From positions 62,001 through 126,000 of the forward strand of contig CAVRQC010000047.1 in the NCBI GenBank assembly GCA_963723205.1: a stretch of 64,000 nucleotides of DNA. The letters are read 5' to 3'. The notes below the pieces were generated by a model. That model saw nothing but the letters and a program-made list of their open reading frames with translations. It was not told where the DNA came from and searched no databases. The stretch's first letter is position 1, and each line of letters opens with the position of its first letter. This stretch comes from CAVQBP01 sp963723205 (lineage in GTDB: Bacteria; Bacteroidota; Ignavibacteria; Ignavibacteriales; Ignavibacteriaceae). The position numbers were made by a program, and so were the translations under genes. Positions 18,861 through 28,729 of this stretch are shown piece after piece.

Positions 18861-20804
18861 ATGACTCATCTTATTTATTTAACAATTCTTTTACCCTTTG
18901 CAGGATTTTTAATAAACGGTCTTTTAGGAAGCCATATTAAAAATGAAAAAGTAATTGGTATTATAGGGAGCAGTACAATCGGATTATCTTTTCTGGTTGT
19001 ACTAGGAGCCTTTTTCCAGACTTTATCATTACCTGTTGATGACAGGCAGACTATTGTTAATCTTTTTACATGGCTTAGTGTAGGAAATCTTCATGTAAAC
19101 TTTGCATACCAGGTTGATCAGCTTTCATTGATTATGGCATTAGTTGTAACCGGTGTCGGATTTGTAATTCATGTCTATTCAATTGGATACATGCATGGAG
19201 ATAAGGGATTCTGGAGATTTTTTGCTTATTTGAATTTGTTCATTTTTGCGATGATGAACTTAATTCTTGCAGATAATTTCGTGTTGTTGTTCTTAGGATG
19301 GGAAGGTGTTGGACTTTGTTCATACCTGTTAATTGGCTTTTGGTATGATAAAAAATTTGAAAAAGGAACAACTGGTGATGCTGCGAAGAAAGCTTTTATA
19401 GTTAATAGGGTCGGTGATTTTGGTTTTCTTCTTGGAATGTTTTTGATTTATTTAACTTTTGGAAGTCTAAACTTTAATGAAGTCTTTTCAAAAGCTAACA
19501 TTCTTAATTTAAATCCCGGGACATTCAATTTAATTGCTCTTTTCTTATTTATTGGTGCAACAGGTAAATCTGCACAAATTCCGTTATATATTTGGCTGCC
19601 CGATGCAATGGCTGGTCCTACTCCTGTTTCAGCTTTAATACATGCCGCAACAATGGTTACTGCCGGTGTTTATATGGTTGCAAGGTGTTCAATATTGTTT
19701 GCTTCAGCGCCTGCAATATTGACAGTTGTGGCTGTAATCGGAGTTTTCACGGCGCTTTTTGCTGCTACTATTGGTTTGGTTCAAAATGACATAAAAAAGG
19801 TTTTAGCTTATTCAACTATAAGCCAATTAGGTTATATGTTCCTTGCGCTTGGTGTTGGCGCTTTTAGTGCCGGTATCTTCCATGTTATGACGCATGCATT
19901 CTTCAAGGCTTTGTTATTTCTCGGAGCCGGTTCAATTATACATGGTATGCATGAAGAGCAGGATATAAGACATTTTGGTGGTCTTAAAAAATATATGCCC
20001 CGGACTTATTTTACTTTTTTAATTGCATCATTAGCAATTTCAGGTATACCACCTTTATCCGGATTCTTTAGCAAAGATGAAATTCTTTGGTTTTCTTTTA
20101 CAAATGGAAACTTCTTTTATTGGTTTATAGGTGCATTTACAGCATTATTAACAGCCTTTTATATGTTCAGACTTCATTATCTTACTTTTGAAGGCAAAGA
20201 AAGGTTTGGAAAAAACAAGCATCCTCACGAATCACCAAAGGTTATGACAATTCCGTTAATGATTTTAGCAGTTTTAGCTGCGATTGGAGGATTTATCGGG
20301 ATACCGGAATTATTCTCTGGAGAAAACGGAAATGCCTTTCAGAATTGGCTGGCACCAGTTTTTGAACATGCAGAAAGTAAATTAGCCATTTATGGAACAC
20401 ATTCCCATACGGAAGAAATTATTTTTATGCTGATCTCGATAGTTCTTGCTGTTTCCGGAATTTTAATAGCCAGATACATTTATCTTAAAGATATTTCTAT
20501 CGCTACAAATTTTGTTAAAAAGTTCAAGGGAGCTTATAATATTTTACTAAATAAATATTTTGTTGATGAAGGTTATGATGCCGCTATTATTAATCCGATT
20601 AAGAAAGGTTCCGAAGTAATTTTATGGAAGTTTACAGATACTAAAATTATTGACGGATTAGTTAATGGTACAGCTTCTCTGGTTGGAAAAATTTCTTCAA
20701 GAATTCGAAAGATACAAACCGGAGTTGCACAAGTATATGCAATTGTTATGATGCTGGGAATCCTTGCTGCCTTGTTCTGGGTAATTTTTTCTATTAAACC
20801 ATAG
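18861..20804 (+). CDS. nuoL: NADH-quinone oxidoreductase subunit L
   Basis: A 647-residue antiporter-like subunit of complex I with about 16 membrane helices and the long C-terminal lateral helix region. Conserved segments include GWEGVGLCSYLLIGFW, the GKSAQIPLYIWLPDAMAGPTPVSALIHAATMVTAGVY motif family (given here as separate pieces), and ALLFLGAGSIIHGMH. The proton-channel Glu of GWEG and the Lys of GKSAQ are present. It lies between nuoK and nuoM in the membrane-arm operon. Confidence 0.96.
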   Translation: MTHLIYLTILLPFAGFLINGLLGSHIKNEKVIGIIGSSTIGLSFLVVLGAFFQTLSLPVDDRQTIVNLFTWLSVGNLHVNFAYQVDQLSLIMALVVTGVGFVIHVYSIGYMHGDKGFWRFFAYLNLFIFAMMNLILADNFVLLFLGWEGVGLCSYLLIGFWYDKKFEKGTTGDAAKKAFIVNRVGDFGFLLGMFLIYLTFGSLNFNEVFSKANILNLNPGTFNLIALFLFIGATGKSAQIPLYIWLPDAMAGPTPVSALIHAATMVTAGVYMVARCSILFASAPAILTVVAVIGVFTALFAATIGLVQNDIKKVLAYSTISQLGYMFLALGVGAFSAGIFHVMTHAFFKALLFLGAGSIIHGMHEEQDIRHFGGLKKYMPRTYFTFLIASLAISGIPPLSGFFSKDEILWFSFTNGNFFYWFIGAFTALLTAFYMFRLHYLTFEGKERFGKNKHPHESPKVMTIPLMILAVLAAIGGFIGIPELFSGENGNAFQNWLAPVFEHAESKLAIYGTHSHTEEIIFMLISIVLAVSGILIARYIYLKDISIATNFVKKFKGAYNILLNKYFVDEGYDAAIINPIKKGSEVILWKFTDTKIIDGLVNGTASLVGKISSRIRKIQTGVAQVYAIVMMLGILAALFWVIFSIKP

Positions 20805-20842
20805 CTTATACTGAAACACTTAAATGATAGATCATATATAAA

Positions 20843-22366
20843 ATGGAAAATAGTCACTTAATTACATATCTACTGTTTGTTCCTCTTTTAGGTGGAGTAC
20901 TACTTTTATTTATCGGGAATAAAAAAGAAAATTTAATTCGTTATTTTGCTCTTGCAGTATCCATTATAACTTTTTTAATTTCTCTTATAATCTATTTCAA
21001 TTTTGATTTAAATAATCCGTCATTCCAGTTTATACATAAGTTTGACTGGATACAGAATTTGCATATAAGCTATATTGTAGGTGTTGACGGCTTATCTTTA
21101 CTCCTTGTTTTACTTACAACTTTTTTAACTCCTCTGACTTTAATTTCGAGCTGGTCAAGCATTCAGAAGAAAGTAAAAGAATTTTCCTTTTTTATGCTGA
21201 TGCTGGAAGTTGGAATGCTTGGCGTTTTTGTATCTCTTGATTTGTTTCTCTTTTATATTTTCTGGGAAGCAATGCTCATTCCTATGTATTTTATAATAGG
21301 GATATGGGGAGGAGACAACAGGATTTATGCATCAATAAAATTTTTCTTATATACTTTTTTTGGAAGCTTATTAATGCTGGTCGCAATTATCTGGCTGGCT
21401 GTTTATGCTTCTACTCCATTAGGACATTTTTCAACGAATTTGATTGAGCTTTATAATGTCGGACCGGAAGTTCCGGGGAATATTCAGAACTGGATGTTCC
21501 TTGCATTTACATTCAGCTTTGCTATTAAAGTTCCAATATTCCCGTTGCATACCTGGCTTCCGGATGCGCATGTACAGGCGCCGACTGCAGGCAGTGTTAT
21601 CCTTGCCGGTGTTTTGTTAAAGATGGGAACTTATGGATTATTGAGATTCTGTTTGCCGTTATTTCCGCAAGCTTCAATTAAATTTGCCCCAATAATTTCA
21701 ATACTAGCAATTATCGGGATTATATACGGAGCGTTAGTAGCTATGGTGCAGAAGGATATGAAGAAGCTGGTTGCTTATTCTTCAGTTGCACATTTAGGCT
21801 TTGTAGTTTTAGGTATTTTTGCCTTGACCCAGGAATCAGTTCAGGGGGCAGTTATTCAGATGTTAAACCATGGATTATCGACCGGGGCATTATTCCTTTT
21901 GGTTGGTATAATCTATGAAAGAACCCATACTAGAGAAATTTCAGAATATGGTGGAATTGCCAAAATAGTTCCTATTTATGTAACCTTTTTAATGATAGCT
22001 TCTCTTTCTTCAATAGGATTACCGGGACTAAACGGATTCGTCGGTGAGTTTTTAATTCTGCTGGGTACGTTCAAATCTACGGTACTGGATAGCTGGTGGT
22101 ACACTGTCTTTGCCGCTTCAGGAGTTATATTTGCAGCTGTTTACCTTTTATGGATGTATCAGAGAGTTGTATTCGGTGAAGTGAAAAATCCAAAGTTAAA
22201 TGAACTAACCGATATGAATAAAAGGGAACTGCTGGTTTTGATACCAATTTTTATTTTTATTGTCTGGATAGGAATTTATCCGAGCACTTTTCTTAATGTT
22301 TCTAAACAAACCTCCAAAAAAATAATCGAACATGTAATTACTCCAGAAAGGGTGAGTCTAAAATAG
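20843..22366 (+). CDS. nuoM: NADH-quinone oxidoreductase subunit M
   Basis: A 507-residue antiporter-like complex I subunit. Diagnostic parts are YIVGVDGLSLLLVLLTTFL, FYIFWEAMLIPMYFIIGIWGG (channel Glu), FAIKVPIFPLHTWLPDAHV (channel Lys) and MVQKDMKKLVAYSSVAHLGF. About 14 transmembrane helices are predicted. The next gene is not nuoN but an NhaD-type antiporter that begins 8 bases later. Confidence 0.96.
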   Translation: MENSHLITYLLFVPLLGGVLLLFIGNKKENLIRYFALAVSIITFLISLIIYFNFDLNNPSFQFIHKFDWIQNLHISYIVGVDGLSLLLVLLTTFLTPLTLISSWSSIQKKVKEFSFFMLMLEVGMLGVFVSLDLFLFYIFWEAMLIPMYFIIGIWGGDNRIYASIKFFLYTFFGSLLMLVAIIWLAVYASTPLGHFSTNLIELYNVGPEVPGNIQNWMFLAFTFSFAIKVPIFPLHTWLPDAHVQAPTAGSVILAGVLLKMGTYGLLRFCLPLFPQASIKFAPIISILAIIGIIYGALVAMVQKDMKKLVAYSSVAHLGFVVLGIFALTQESVQGAVIQMLNHGLSTGALFLLVGIIYERTHTREISEYGGIAKIVPIYVTFLMIASLSSIGLPGLNGFVGEFLILLGTFKSTVLDSWWYTVFAASGVIFAAVYLLWMYQRVVFGEVKNPKLNELTDMNKRELLVLIPIFIFIVWIGIYPSTFLNVSKQTSKKIIEHVITPERVSLK

Positions 22367-22373
22367 GGAAAGT

Positions 22374-23807
22374 ATGAAAAACAAACTGAAAATAATTATT
22401 CCGGTATTTATCTTCTTTACAATATTTTTATGTGCATCTCAGAATATATTTGCCCATGAAATAGTAAATAAAACAGTTGTAGATTCAGTGAGTGTAGAAG
22501 CTACTCATGCAGCAGTTGAACACGAATTACCGCAAACCTTTATGGTTGTACCGTTTATTATACTCCTTTTAATGATTGCAACAGGACCCTTATTTTATAA
22601 ACATTTTTGGGAACATCACTATCCCAAAGTATCGGTTGTTCTGGGTGCAATTGTAGTTTTATACTATATCTTTTATTTACATAATTACCATAGTTTAACT
22701 CATACCCTTGCAGAATATATTTCGTTTATTGCATTATTGAGCTCTTTGTTTGTTGCTTCCGGTGGAATATTAATTAGAGTTGATAGAAAATCCACTCCTT
22801 TAGCCAATGTGATATTTCTCCTAGTCGGTGCAGTAATTTCCAATATAATTGGAACTACCGGTGCCTCTATGCTTTTAATAAGACCTTATATTAAAATGAA
22901 CCGTGACAGGCTGCAGCCGTATCACATAATATTTTTTATTTTTATTGTGAGTAATGTAGGTGGAGCGCTAACACCTATTGGAGATCCACCTCTGTTTTTA
23001 GGCTTCTTAAGCGGTGTCCCTTTCTTCTGGGTTATTGCCAATGTATGGCATATTTGGATTCCTGCAGTAATTCTAATTTTGGCTGTTTTCTACTTATTCG
23101 ATATGCTTAATAAGAAAGATGTAGATGTTGTTGAATACAGCGGTAAAATTGAATTCAAAGGAATGAAAAACCTGGTTTATCTTCTTATAATTATACTTGC
23201 TGTTTTTATTGATCCTGCTGTAATTCCGGGTGTCCCCAGTCTTGCACCTTTACCGTTCGGAATAAGAGAAATAATAATGTTTGCAATTGTATTCATTTCA
23301 TACAAGCGTGCTAATCCCCAGATTTTAAAAGATAATGAATTTGATTTTGAACCGATTAAAGAAGTTGCTTATTTATTTATAGGTATATTTGCAACAATGG
23401 TTCCTGCTCTTGAATTAATTGCACACGAAGCCAACGTTCTTGGTGACAAGTTAAACCAGGGAGTTTTTTACTGGGCAACCGGGACATTATCGGCAGTACT
23501 GGATAATACACCGACTTATATGAATTTCCTGAGTGCCGCGATGGGTAAATACGGACTGAATGTTACGGTTAAACAAGAAGTAATTCATTTTGTTAGTGTC
23601 GATAATGTTTATTTAGTTGCAATTTCCGTTGCTTCAGTTTTCTTTGGAGCAATAACTTATATTGGAAACGGGCCTAATTTTATGGTAAAATCTATAAGTG
23701 AAAGAGCCGGTATCAACATGCCTCCGTTCTTTACTTATGTTATTAAATATTCGCTTCCTATTTTAGTTCCGATCTACGGTATTATTTGGTTCATCTTTTT
23801 TAGATAG
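22374..23807 (+). CDS. NhaD-type Na+/H+ antiporter (ion transporter superfamily)
   Basis: A 477-residue membrane protein with an N-terminal signal-like helix (KIIIPVFIFFTIFLC) and about 11-12 further helices. The segments TTGASMLLIRPYIKMN, NVGGALTPIGDPPLFLGFLSGVPFFW and LSAVLDNTPTYMNFL are typical of the NhaD/ArsB-like ion transporter superfamily; the TPIGDPP and DNTPTY hairpins are the usual ion-binding elements. It would exchange sodium for protons across the inner membrane. It begins 8 bases after nuoM and precedes a small unknown gene and nuoN, so it is embedded in the complex I operon. That location suggests a sodium-coupling or pH-homeostasis link to the respiratory chain (inference). 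Confidence 0.82.
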   Translation: MKNKLKIIIPVFIFFTIFLCASQNIFAHEIVNKTVVDSVSVEATHAAVEHELPQTFMVVPFIILLLMIATGPLFYKHFWEHHYPKVSVVLGAIVVLYYIFYLHNYHSLTHTLAEYISFIALLSSLFVASGGILIRVDRKSTPLANVIFLLVGAVISNIIGTTGASMLLIRPYIKMNRDRLQPYHIIFFIFIVSNVGGALTPIGDPPLFLGFLSGVPFFWVIANVWHIWIPAVILILAVFYLFDMLNKKDVDVVEYSGKIEFKGMKNLVYLLIIILAVFIDPAVIPGVPSLAPLPFGIREIIMFAIVFISYKRANPQILKDNEFDFEPIKEVAYLFIGIFATMVPALELIAHEANVLGDKLNQGVFYWATGTLSAVLDNTPTYMNFLSAAMGKYGLNVTVKQEVIHFVSVDNVYLVAISVASVFFGAITYIGNGPNFMVKSISERAGINMPPFFTYVIKYSLPILVPIYGIIWFIFFR

Positions 23808-23819
23808 AAGAGGAAAAAA

Positions 23820-24185
23820 ATGAAAACACTAGATGAAATTTTGGAGAATAAAATTAATGGTCTTTATTATAATAGCCGTCTTATTCTTCCTTTCCAGGCA
23901 CATTTTCTTAAGGTGATAATAGACGATGAGATTATTACAGATTTTTCACCAAGCTCTAAAGGGATTTTTCTAAAAGAAGAATCAGATTTTACAGATGTAT
24001 ATTTCCTTGAATATAAACATCTTAATGATGCGGTTTCAAAATATGAAGCAATAAAAATGGTCGTTGTTGAAAAAGGAAAAGATATTTTCGATTTCAAGAA
24101 TCATAAAAAAATTGCGGTTTATTTGGAAGAGAAACATAAAACACGAATAGAGAAAACTGAAGAAGACATTTTATTTATAGAATAA
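23820..24185 (+). CDS. Small unknown protein within the complex I operon
   Basis: A 121-residue soluble protein with no signal peptide and no membrane helix. I do not recognise the family. It is predicted as mixed alpha/beta with a charged C-terminus (KHKTRIEKTEEDILFIE). Its ATG follows GAGGAAAAAA, a good ribosome site, 12 bases after the antiporter stop, and nuoN starts 21 bases later. It is therefore almost certainly cotranscribed with the complex I membrane arm. It may be an accessory or assembly factor, but that rests only on position. Confidence 0.7.
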   Translation: MKTLDEILENKINGLYYNSRLILPFQAHFLKVIIDDEIITDFSPSSKGIFLKEESDFTDVYFLEYKHLNDAVSKYEAIKMVVVEKGKDIFDFKNHKKIAVYLEEKHKTRIEKTEEDILFIE

Positions 24186-24206
24186 TTCAATTAAAGGTTT
24201 ATTTGC

Positions 24207-25637
24207 ATGTTCAATAATTTCCATGAATTTTTGAATATACTTCCATTGGTAATTTTAGGTGCGGGTATTTTAGTTTCCCTTATTATTGAGATGTATTTCA
24301 GTAAAAGTGAAAAGATACTTCCATGGATTTCAATAATTGTATTTCTTGGAGCCGCTTTTTATGCTCTGTTAACTGTTGATTCTGTATCAGTAGTTATGCA
24401 GGATATGCTGGCTACGGGTGGTAATGTAAATATATTTTATTTTATTTTCTGTTTCGGTGCCGCGATTGTATCTCTTCTTTCAATTGATTACCTGAAGAAA
24501 TACGGTACTTACTACGGGGAGTATTATGTACTTCTGCAGTCCTCCGTTCTCGGTATGATGTTTATGGCTGGAGCAAAAGATCTTTTTATGATCTTTTTAG
24601 GTCTTGAACTGATGTCAGTATGTTTTTATGCTCTTGCAGGAATAAACAGGAAACGTTTGTCAGCTAATGAAGCTTCCTTAAAATATTTTTTACTTGGAGC
24701 CTTTGCCACCGGTTTTATTGTATACGGCATTGCACTTATCTATGGATCCGCCCATACTACTTCAATAAATAGTATTATTAAAGGATTTTCTTCATTGAAA
24801 GGGAATATATTATTTATTGCTGGTATATTGCTTTTCTTAATTGGGTTTTCATTTAAGATTGCTGCATTTCCGTTCCACATGTGGGTCCCGGACGTTTACC
24901 AAGGGGCGTCTACAACAATAGCCGGTTTGTTTTCCACGGGCGGTAAAGCTGCGGCATTCAGCGCTATAATTGCTACGCTAAGTGCTATTTTTAGTAATGT
25001 ACATGTTCATAATTTGTTTGAACCCTATCTTGCTGTTATTGCTGTATTTTCAATGCTCTTTGGCAGTATTGTAGCAATTTCTCAAAGTAATATTAAAAGA
25101 ATGCTTGCATATTCTTCAATTGCACATGCCGGCTATATGATAATCGGTCTTGCTGCCGGAAATTTTGATGGTATTGCTGGAATAATATTTTATTTATCCG
25201 CATACACATTTATGAACCTGGGGGCATTTGGTATAATCGCATTAATTGAAGGGGAAAATGAATCAAATCTTGATATAAATAGTTATGCAGGTTTAAGTTC
25301 CCGGAAACCGTTTTTATCTGCTTTGCTTGCTATTTGCATGTTCTCATTAGCCGGGATTCCGCCTTTTGCAGGTTTCTTCGGAAAGTACTATGTCTTTGTT
25401 TCAGCAATAAAAGCTCATTTAACCTGGCTGGCTATTGTGGGAGTATTTTCAAGTGCAATTAGTTTGTATTTCTATTTAAGAATTGTTGTACTGATGTACT
25501 TTAAGGATAGTGTCGAAGAAATTAGTTTTGCAAAAAGTAATACCGGGCTGCTTGCGGTTGTTATATCTGTATTATTAGTTATAGTTTTAGGAATTGCCCC
25601 GGGCACATTTATTAGTTTGATTTCTTCTTTCTTGTAA
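24207..25637 (+). CDS. nuoN: NADH-quinone oxidoreductase subunit N
   Basis: A 476-residue antiporter-like complex I subunit and the last gene of the membrane-arm cluster. Diagnostic pieces are FLGLELMSVCFYALAG (channel Glu), GFSFKIAAFPFHMWVPDVYQGAST (split by the channel Lys), and SQSNIKRMLAYSSIAHAGYM. About 14 helices are predicted. It follows the small unknown gene after 21 bases. An untranslated gap of 100 bases precedes nnr, so the operon may end here. Confidence 0.95.
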   Translation: MFNNFHEFLNILPLVILGAGILVSLIIEMYFSKSEKILPWISIIVFLGAAFYALLTVDSVSVVMQDMLATGGNVNIFYFIFCFGAAIVSLLSIDYLKKYGTYYGEYYVLLQSSVLGMMFMAGAKDLFMIFLGLELMSVCFYALAGINRKRLSANEASLKYFLLGAFATGFIVYGIALIYGSAHTTSINSIIKGFSSLKGNILFIAGILLFLIGFSFKIAAFPFHMWVPDVYQGASTTIAGLFSTGGKAAAFSAIIATLSAIFSNVHVHNLFEPYLAVIAVFSMLFGSIVAISQSNIKRMLAYSSIAHAGYMIIGLAAGNFDGIAGIIFYLSAYTFMNLGAFGIIALIEGENESNLDINSYAGLSSRKPFLSALLAICMFSLAGIPPFAGFFGKYYVFVSAIKAHLTWLAIVGVFSSAISLYFYLRIVVLMYFKDSVEEISFAKSNTGLLAVVISVLLVIVLGIAPGTFISLISSFL

Positions 25638-25737
25638 TATTACATTTGTATTGCAAACAGAATTAATTATACTAAAAACAATTAACATTTAAGCCATACA
25701 TTTTCCATTTTTCTCTTTTAAATCTTAAATAATAAAA

Positions 25738-27309
25738 ATGATTCCATTATTCTTAACAAAGCAAATTAGAGAAGTCGACAGTTATGCAATCAACAAAATA
25801 GGAATGCCTGGTATTGTTTTAATGGAGAATGCTGCTTTATCAATATTTGATATTGTAATGCAAAATTATAAGGGGATAAACATTTTTACTAAGATTGGAT
25901 TTATTTGCGGAAAAGGGAACAATGGAGGTGACGGATTTGCTGTTGCCAGACATTTTGCAAATAATGGCTTTGAAGTTGATGTTGTTTATTTAAGTTCGGG
26001 TAATGATAGGTCCCCGGATTGTGCTGTTAACTTCCGGATTTTAAATCAATTATCAAAAGAAAATAAAAAGATCAGATTAAAGAAATTCTCTTCCGCCGGA
26101 GATTTAAATCTTTTAAAGAATTGTGACTTAATATTTGATGCAATGCTGGGAAGCGGAATGGAAGGGGATTTAAGGGAACCGTACAAATCAATCGTAAAGA
26201 AAATAAATCATATAAATGCTTATAAAGTTGCAATAGATATTCCAACAGGCCTTGATTCAGATAAAGGTTCAGCAGAAACAGTTTTTGAAAGTGATTTAAC
26301 GATTACATTAGGGGAATTTAAATCCGGATTGTTTTTTGGGGATGGGTATTCTTTTGCAGGTAATGTTGTAAAAGGAGATATCGGTATAAACAATAACTTT
26401 TTTGATCGGTATCCTGTGTACAGATTTTTAATTGAACCCGAAGATGCATTAGATTATTTCCCGCAAAAGGCTAATTCCCTACATAAGTATTCGGCGGGTA
26501 AAGTGTTAACAATTTCAGGCTCTGCCAAATTACCCGGAGCAGCTGCATTAAGTTCCACAGCATCTCTCAGTATTGGTGCAGGAGCATCAATTCTTGCATT
26601 CCCGGATTCAGCTAAAAATTTAGTTCATGCAAAATTAAGTGAAGTTATTGTTGAATCTTATGGTGATGATGGGAACGGTTTTTTATCCGAACAAAATGTT
26701 AATGAACTGCAAAAAAGATTGGAGTGGGCCGACGTTATTGCTGTGGGTTCCGGCTTGGGAAGAGAAAAAGAAACACAGAGTTCCGTTATAAGAATTATTA
26801 AGGAACGAAAATTTAGGAAGATGGTAATTGACGCTGATGCAATCTTTGCATTATCACAAGTTGATTATAAGAAATTAAATTTAAAAGATTTAGTCTTTAC
26901 CCCGCATCATGGGGAATTTGCTAATTTACTGGGAATAAAAGTCACTGAATTGAAACAAGATCTACTGAAATATGGAAGTGAATTTGTTCAGAGTACCGGT
27001 GCCTATTTGATCCTGAAAGGAGCCCCAACAATTATTTTCACACCGGGTCATCAAGGGGAAATATTTATAAATACTACCGGAAATCCCGGAATGGCAAAAT
27101 TCGGTACAGGTGATGTTTTAACGGGAGTTTTAGCTGGCATTATTGCACAATCCAAAGAAATTGAAAAAAGTATAATTGCCGGGGTTTATATTCACAGTCT
27201 GGCTGCAGATCTCTTGGTAAAAGAATATACGGAATTTGGATATACAGCTGAAATTATATTAAGGAATTTACCTTCCGCAATAAAATTTTTAAGGAATTCA
27301 ATTGTTTGA
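25738..27309 (+). CDS. nnr: Bifunctional NAD(P)H-hydrate epimerase / dehydratase
   Basis: A 523-residue metabolite-repair enzyme. The N-terminal YjeF epimerase domain (about 1-220) shows GKGNNGGDGFAVARH and DAMLGSGMEGDLREPY, and equilibrates R- and S-NAD(P)HX. The C-terminal ribokinase-like dehydratase domain (about 235-520) shows FTPHHGEFANLLG and the GNPGMAKFGTGDVLTGVLAG signature, and uses ADP to restore NAD(P)H. Both domains appear complete. The length matches the fused bacterial form. The VanZ gene overlaps its last 8 bases. Confidence 0.95.
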   Translation: MIPLFLTKQIREVDSYAINKIGMPGIVLMENAALSIFDIVMQNYKGINIFTKIGFICGKGNNGGDGFAVARHFANNGFEVDVVYLSSGNDRSPDCAVNFRILNQLSKENKKIRLKKFSSAGDLNLLKNCDLIFDAMLGSGMEGDLREPYKSIVKKINHINAYKVAIDIPTGLDSDKGSAETVFESDLTITLGEFKSGLFFGDGYSFAGNVVKGDIGINNNFFDRYPVYRFLIEPEDALDYFPQKANSLHKYSAGKVLTISGSAKLPGAAALSSTASLSIGAGASILAFPDSAKNLVHAKLSEVIVESYGDDGNGFLSEQNVNELQKRLEWADVIAVGSGLGREKETQSSVIRIIKERKFRKMVIDADAIFALSQVDYKKLNLKDLVFTPHHGEFANLLGIKVTELKQDLLKYGSEFVQSTGAYLILKGAPTIIFTPGHQGEIFINTTGNPGMAKFGTGDVLTGVLAGIIAQSKEIEKSIIAGVYIHSLAADLLVKEYTEFGYTAEIILRNLPSAIKFLRNSIV

Positions 27310-27712
27310 TTTTATTGAGAAGCATAAAGAGAAATTTATATATATTCCGCTGGTAATTTACTGGTTAGTTCTATTAGTTTTAACTACACTTCCGGGGACT
27401 GATTTACCTAAAACTGGTATTAATGATAAAATTGAACATTTTACTGCTTATTTTTTACTGGGAATATTATTAAGTCTGACTTTATTATTTCAGAATAAAT
27501 TTTTAAAAATTAAGAAATATTTTTCACTTTTTACAGGAGTAATAATTGGTTTATATGCAGCCCTGGATGAAATTCATCAGTTATTTGTACCAGGGAGAGA
27601 CTGTGATATTTTCGATTGGACGGCTGATATAATCGGGGCAAGTATCGGGATATTATTAATTATCTTTTTGCTAAAAATTTTTCAATATAGTCAAAAATCC
27701 CAGTTAAATTAG
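27302..27712 (+). CDS. VanZ-family membrane protein
   Basis: A 136-residue protein with four hydrophobic helices. The signature NDKIEHFTAYFLLGILL and the later GLYAALDEIHQLFVPGRD..DWTADIIGAS are typical of the VanZ-like family, whose bacterial function is poorly defined but is linked with cell-envelope or glycopeptide phenotypes. The start is TTG and overlaps the nnr stop by 8 bases; no better in-frame start exists. Translational coupling with nnr is likely. Confidence 0.82.
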   Translation: MFDFIEKHKEKFIYIPLVIYWLVLLVLTTLPGTDLPKTGINDKIEHFTAYFLLGILLSLTLLFQNKFLKIKKYFSLFTGVIIGLYAALDEIHQLFVPGRDCDIFDWTADIIGASIGILLIIFLLKIFQYSQKSQLN

Positions 27713-27866
27713 TTTTTTTTTTCTTTATATTGCATTATAAAATTTAGTTTTATTTTTGTCACTTAATAAATCCCGTAATTTTTTTTTTAGTATAAATTAT
27801 TAAATGGTTTGACAAATGAGACATCATTTGTTAAATTTCATTGAGTAAAAAGCAGGAGCGAAATAT

Positions 27867-28520
27867 ATGGCATTGATAAAAAGTCCCAAAGCTGATTTGA
27901 GAGCACATTATAAGAAAACGTTTGAACTCAGCTTAATAATTTCATTAGTTTTTCTTATTGTTGCATTTAAATTTTTTCCTAATATACAGGAAAAAAAGGT
28001 AGCACTTGAAGGACCGCAGGAATTAATTAATATGGAAGATATCCAGCAGACCAGGCAGGAAAACAGACCTCCTCCTCCGCCAAGACCTCCGATTCCTATT
28101 GAAGCTCCTTCGGAAGATGTTTTGCAGGATATTGAAATTCAAAGTACTGAGCTGGATGTTAATGCTGAAGTTTCTGCTCCACCTCCTCCTGCGGAGGAAA
28201 AGAAAACTGTTGAAGAACCACAGTATTTTGTTGCAGTTGAAGATATGCCTGAACCAATCGGGGGTATTGCCGCTATTCAAAATAAAATAGTATATCCCGA
28301 AATTGCAAAAAGAGCCGGTGTTGAAGGTAAAGTTTATGTTAAAGCTTTTGTCGATACAAAAGGGAATGTTACAAAAGTTGAAGTTCAAAAAGGAATTGGA
28401 GCAGGTTGTGATGAAGCTGCTATGAAGGCTGTAAAAGAAACTAAATTTAAACCAGGTAAGCAAAGAGGTAAACCGGTTAACGTACAGGTTTCTATTCCGG
28501 TTGTTTTCAGACTTCAATAA
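27867..28520 (+). CDS. TonB-like energy transducer (copy 1)
   Basis: A 217-residue protein with a single N-terminal membrane anchor (about 20-38), a proline-rich periplasmic spacer (RPPPPPRPPIPIEAP and later APPPPAEEKK) and a C-terminal TonB domain (about 130-217) with YPEIAKRAGVEGKVYVKAFVD and the closing VNVQVSIPVVFRLQ. TonB proteins transmit the proton gradient, through ExbB/ExbD, to outer-membrane receptors; neither exb gene is nearby. The ribosome site is AGGAG. A strong terminator follows the gene, so it is its own unit although a paralogue lies next to it. Confidence 0.9.
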   Translation: MALIKSPKADLRAHYKKTFELSLIISLVFLIVAFKFFPNIQEKKVALEGPQELINMEDIQQTRQENRPPPPPRPPIPIEAPSEDVLQDIEIQSTELDVNAEVSAPPPPAEEKKTVEEPQYFVAVEDMPEPIGGIAAIQNKIVYPEIAKRAGVEGKVYVKAFVDTKGNVTKVEVQKGIGAGCDEAAMKAVKETKFKPGKQRGKPVNVQVSIPVVFRLQ

Positions 28521-28558
28521 ATTATCGGGTTTTTAGTAAAGTTTAGAAATGCATTTTT

Positions 28559-28598
28559 ACAACCAAAAAATTTGATCTCAATCAGATTTTTTGGTTGT
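28559..28598 (+). terminator. Intrinsic terminator after TonB copy 1
   Basis: A perfect 13-base stem, ACAACCAAAAAAT/ATTTTTTGGTTGT, with a 14-base loop, followed by TTTGTTTT. It is placed 39 bases after the stop of the first TonB gene. This is the clearest Rho-independent terminator in the window. Confidence 0.85.
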
Positions 28599-28729
28599 TT
28601 TGTTTTAAAAATCTCTTCTTCATCTGTTAATTTTTCTTATCTAATTGAACACATCTTTATTCTTTAAAGGGAACCTAAGCTTTTATCCTGTAGTAATATA
28701 GATAGTATTCAAAATCCGGGAGAGTGAAA

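Noticed and set aside
28023..28517. Minus-strand open frame across TonB copy 1
   Set aside because: It is the mirror of a strong coding region; the repeated Arg/Phe/Asn composition is a by-product.
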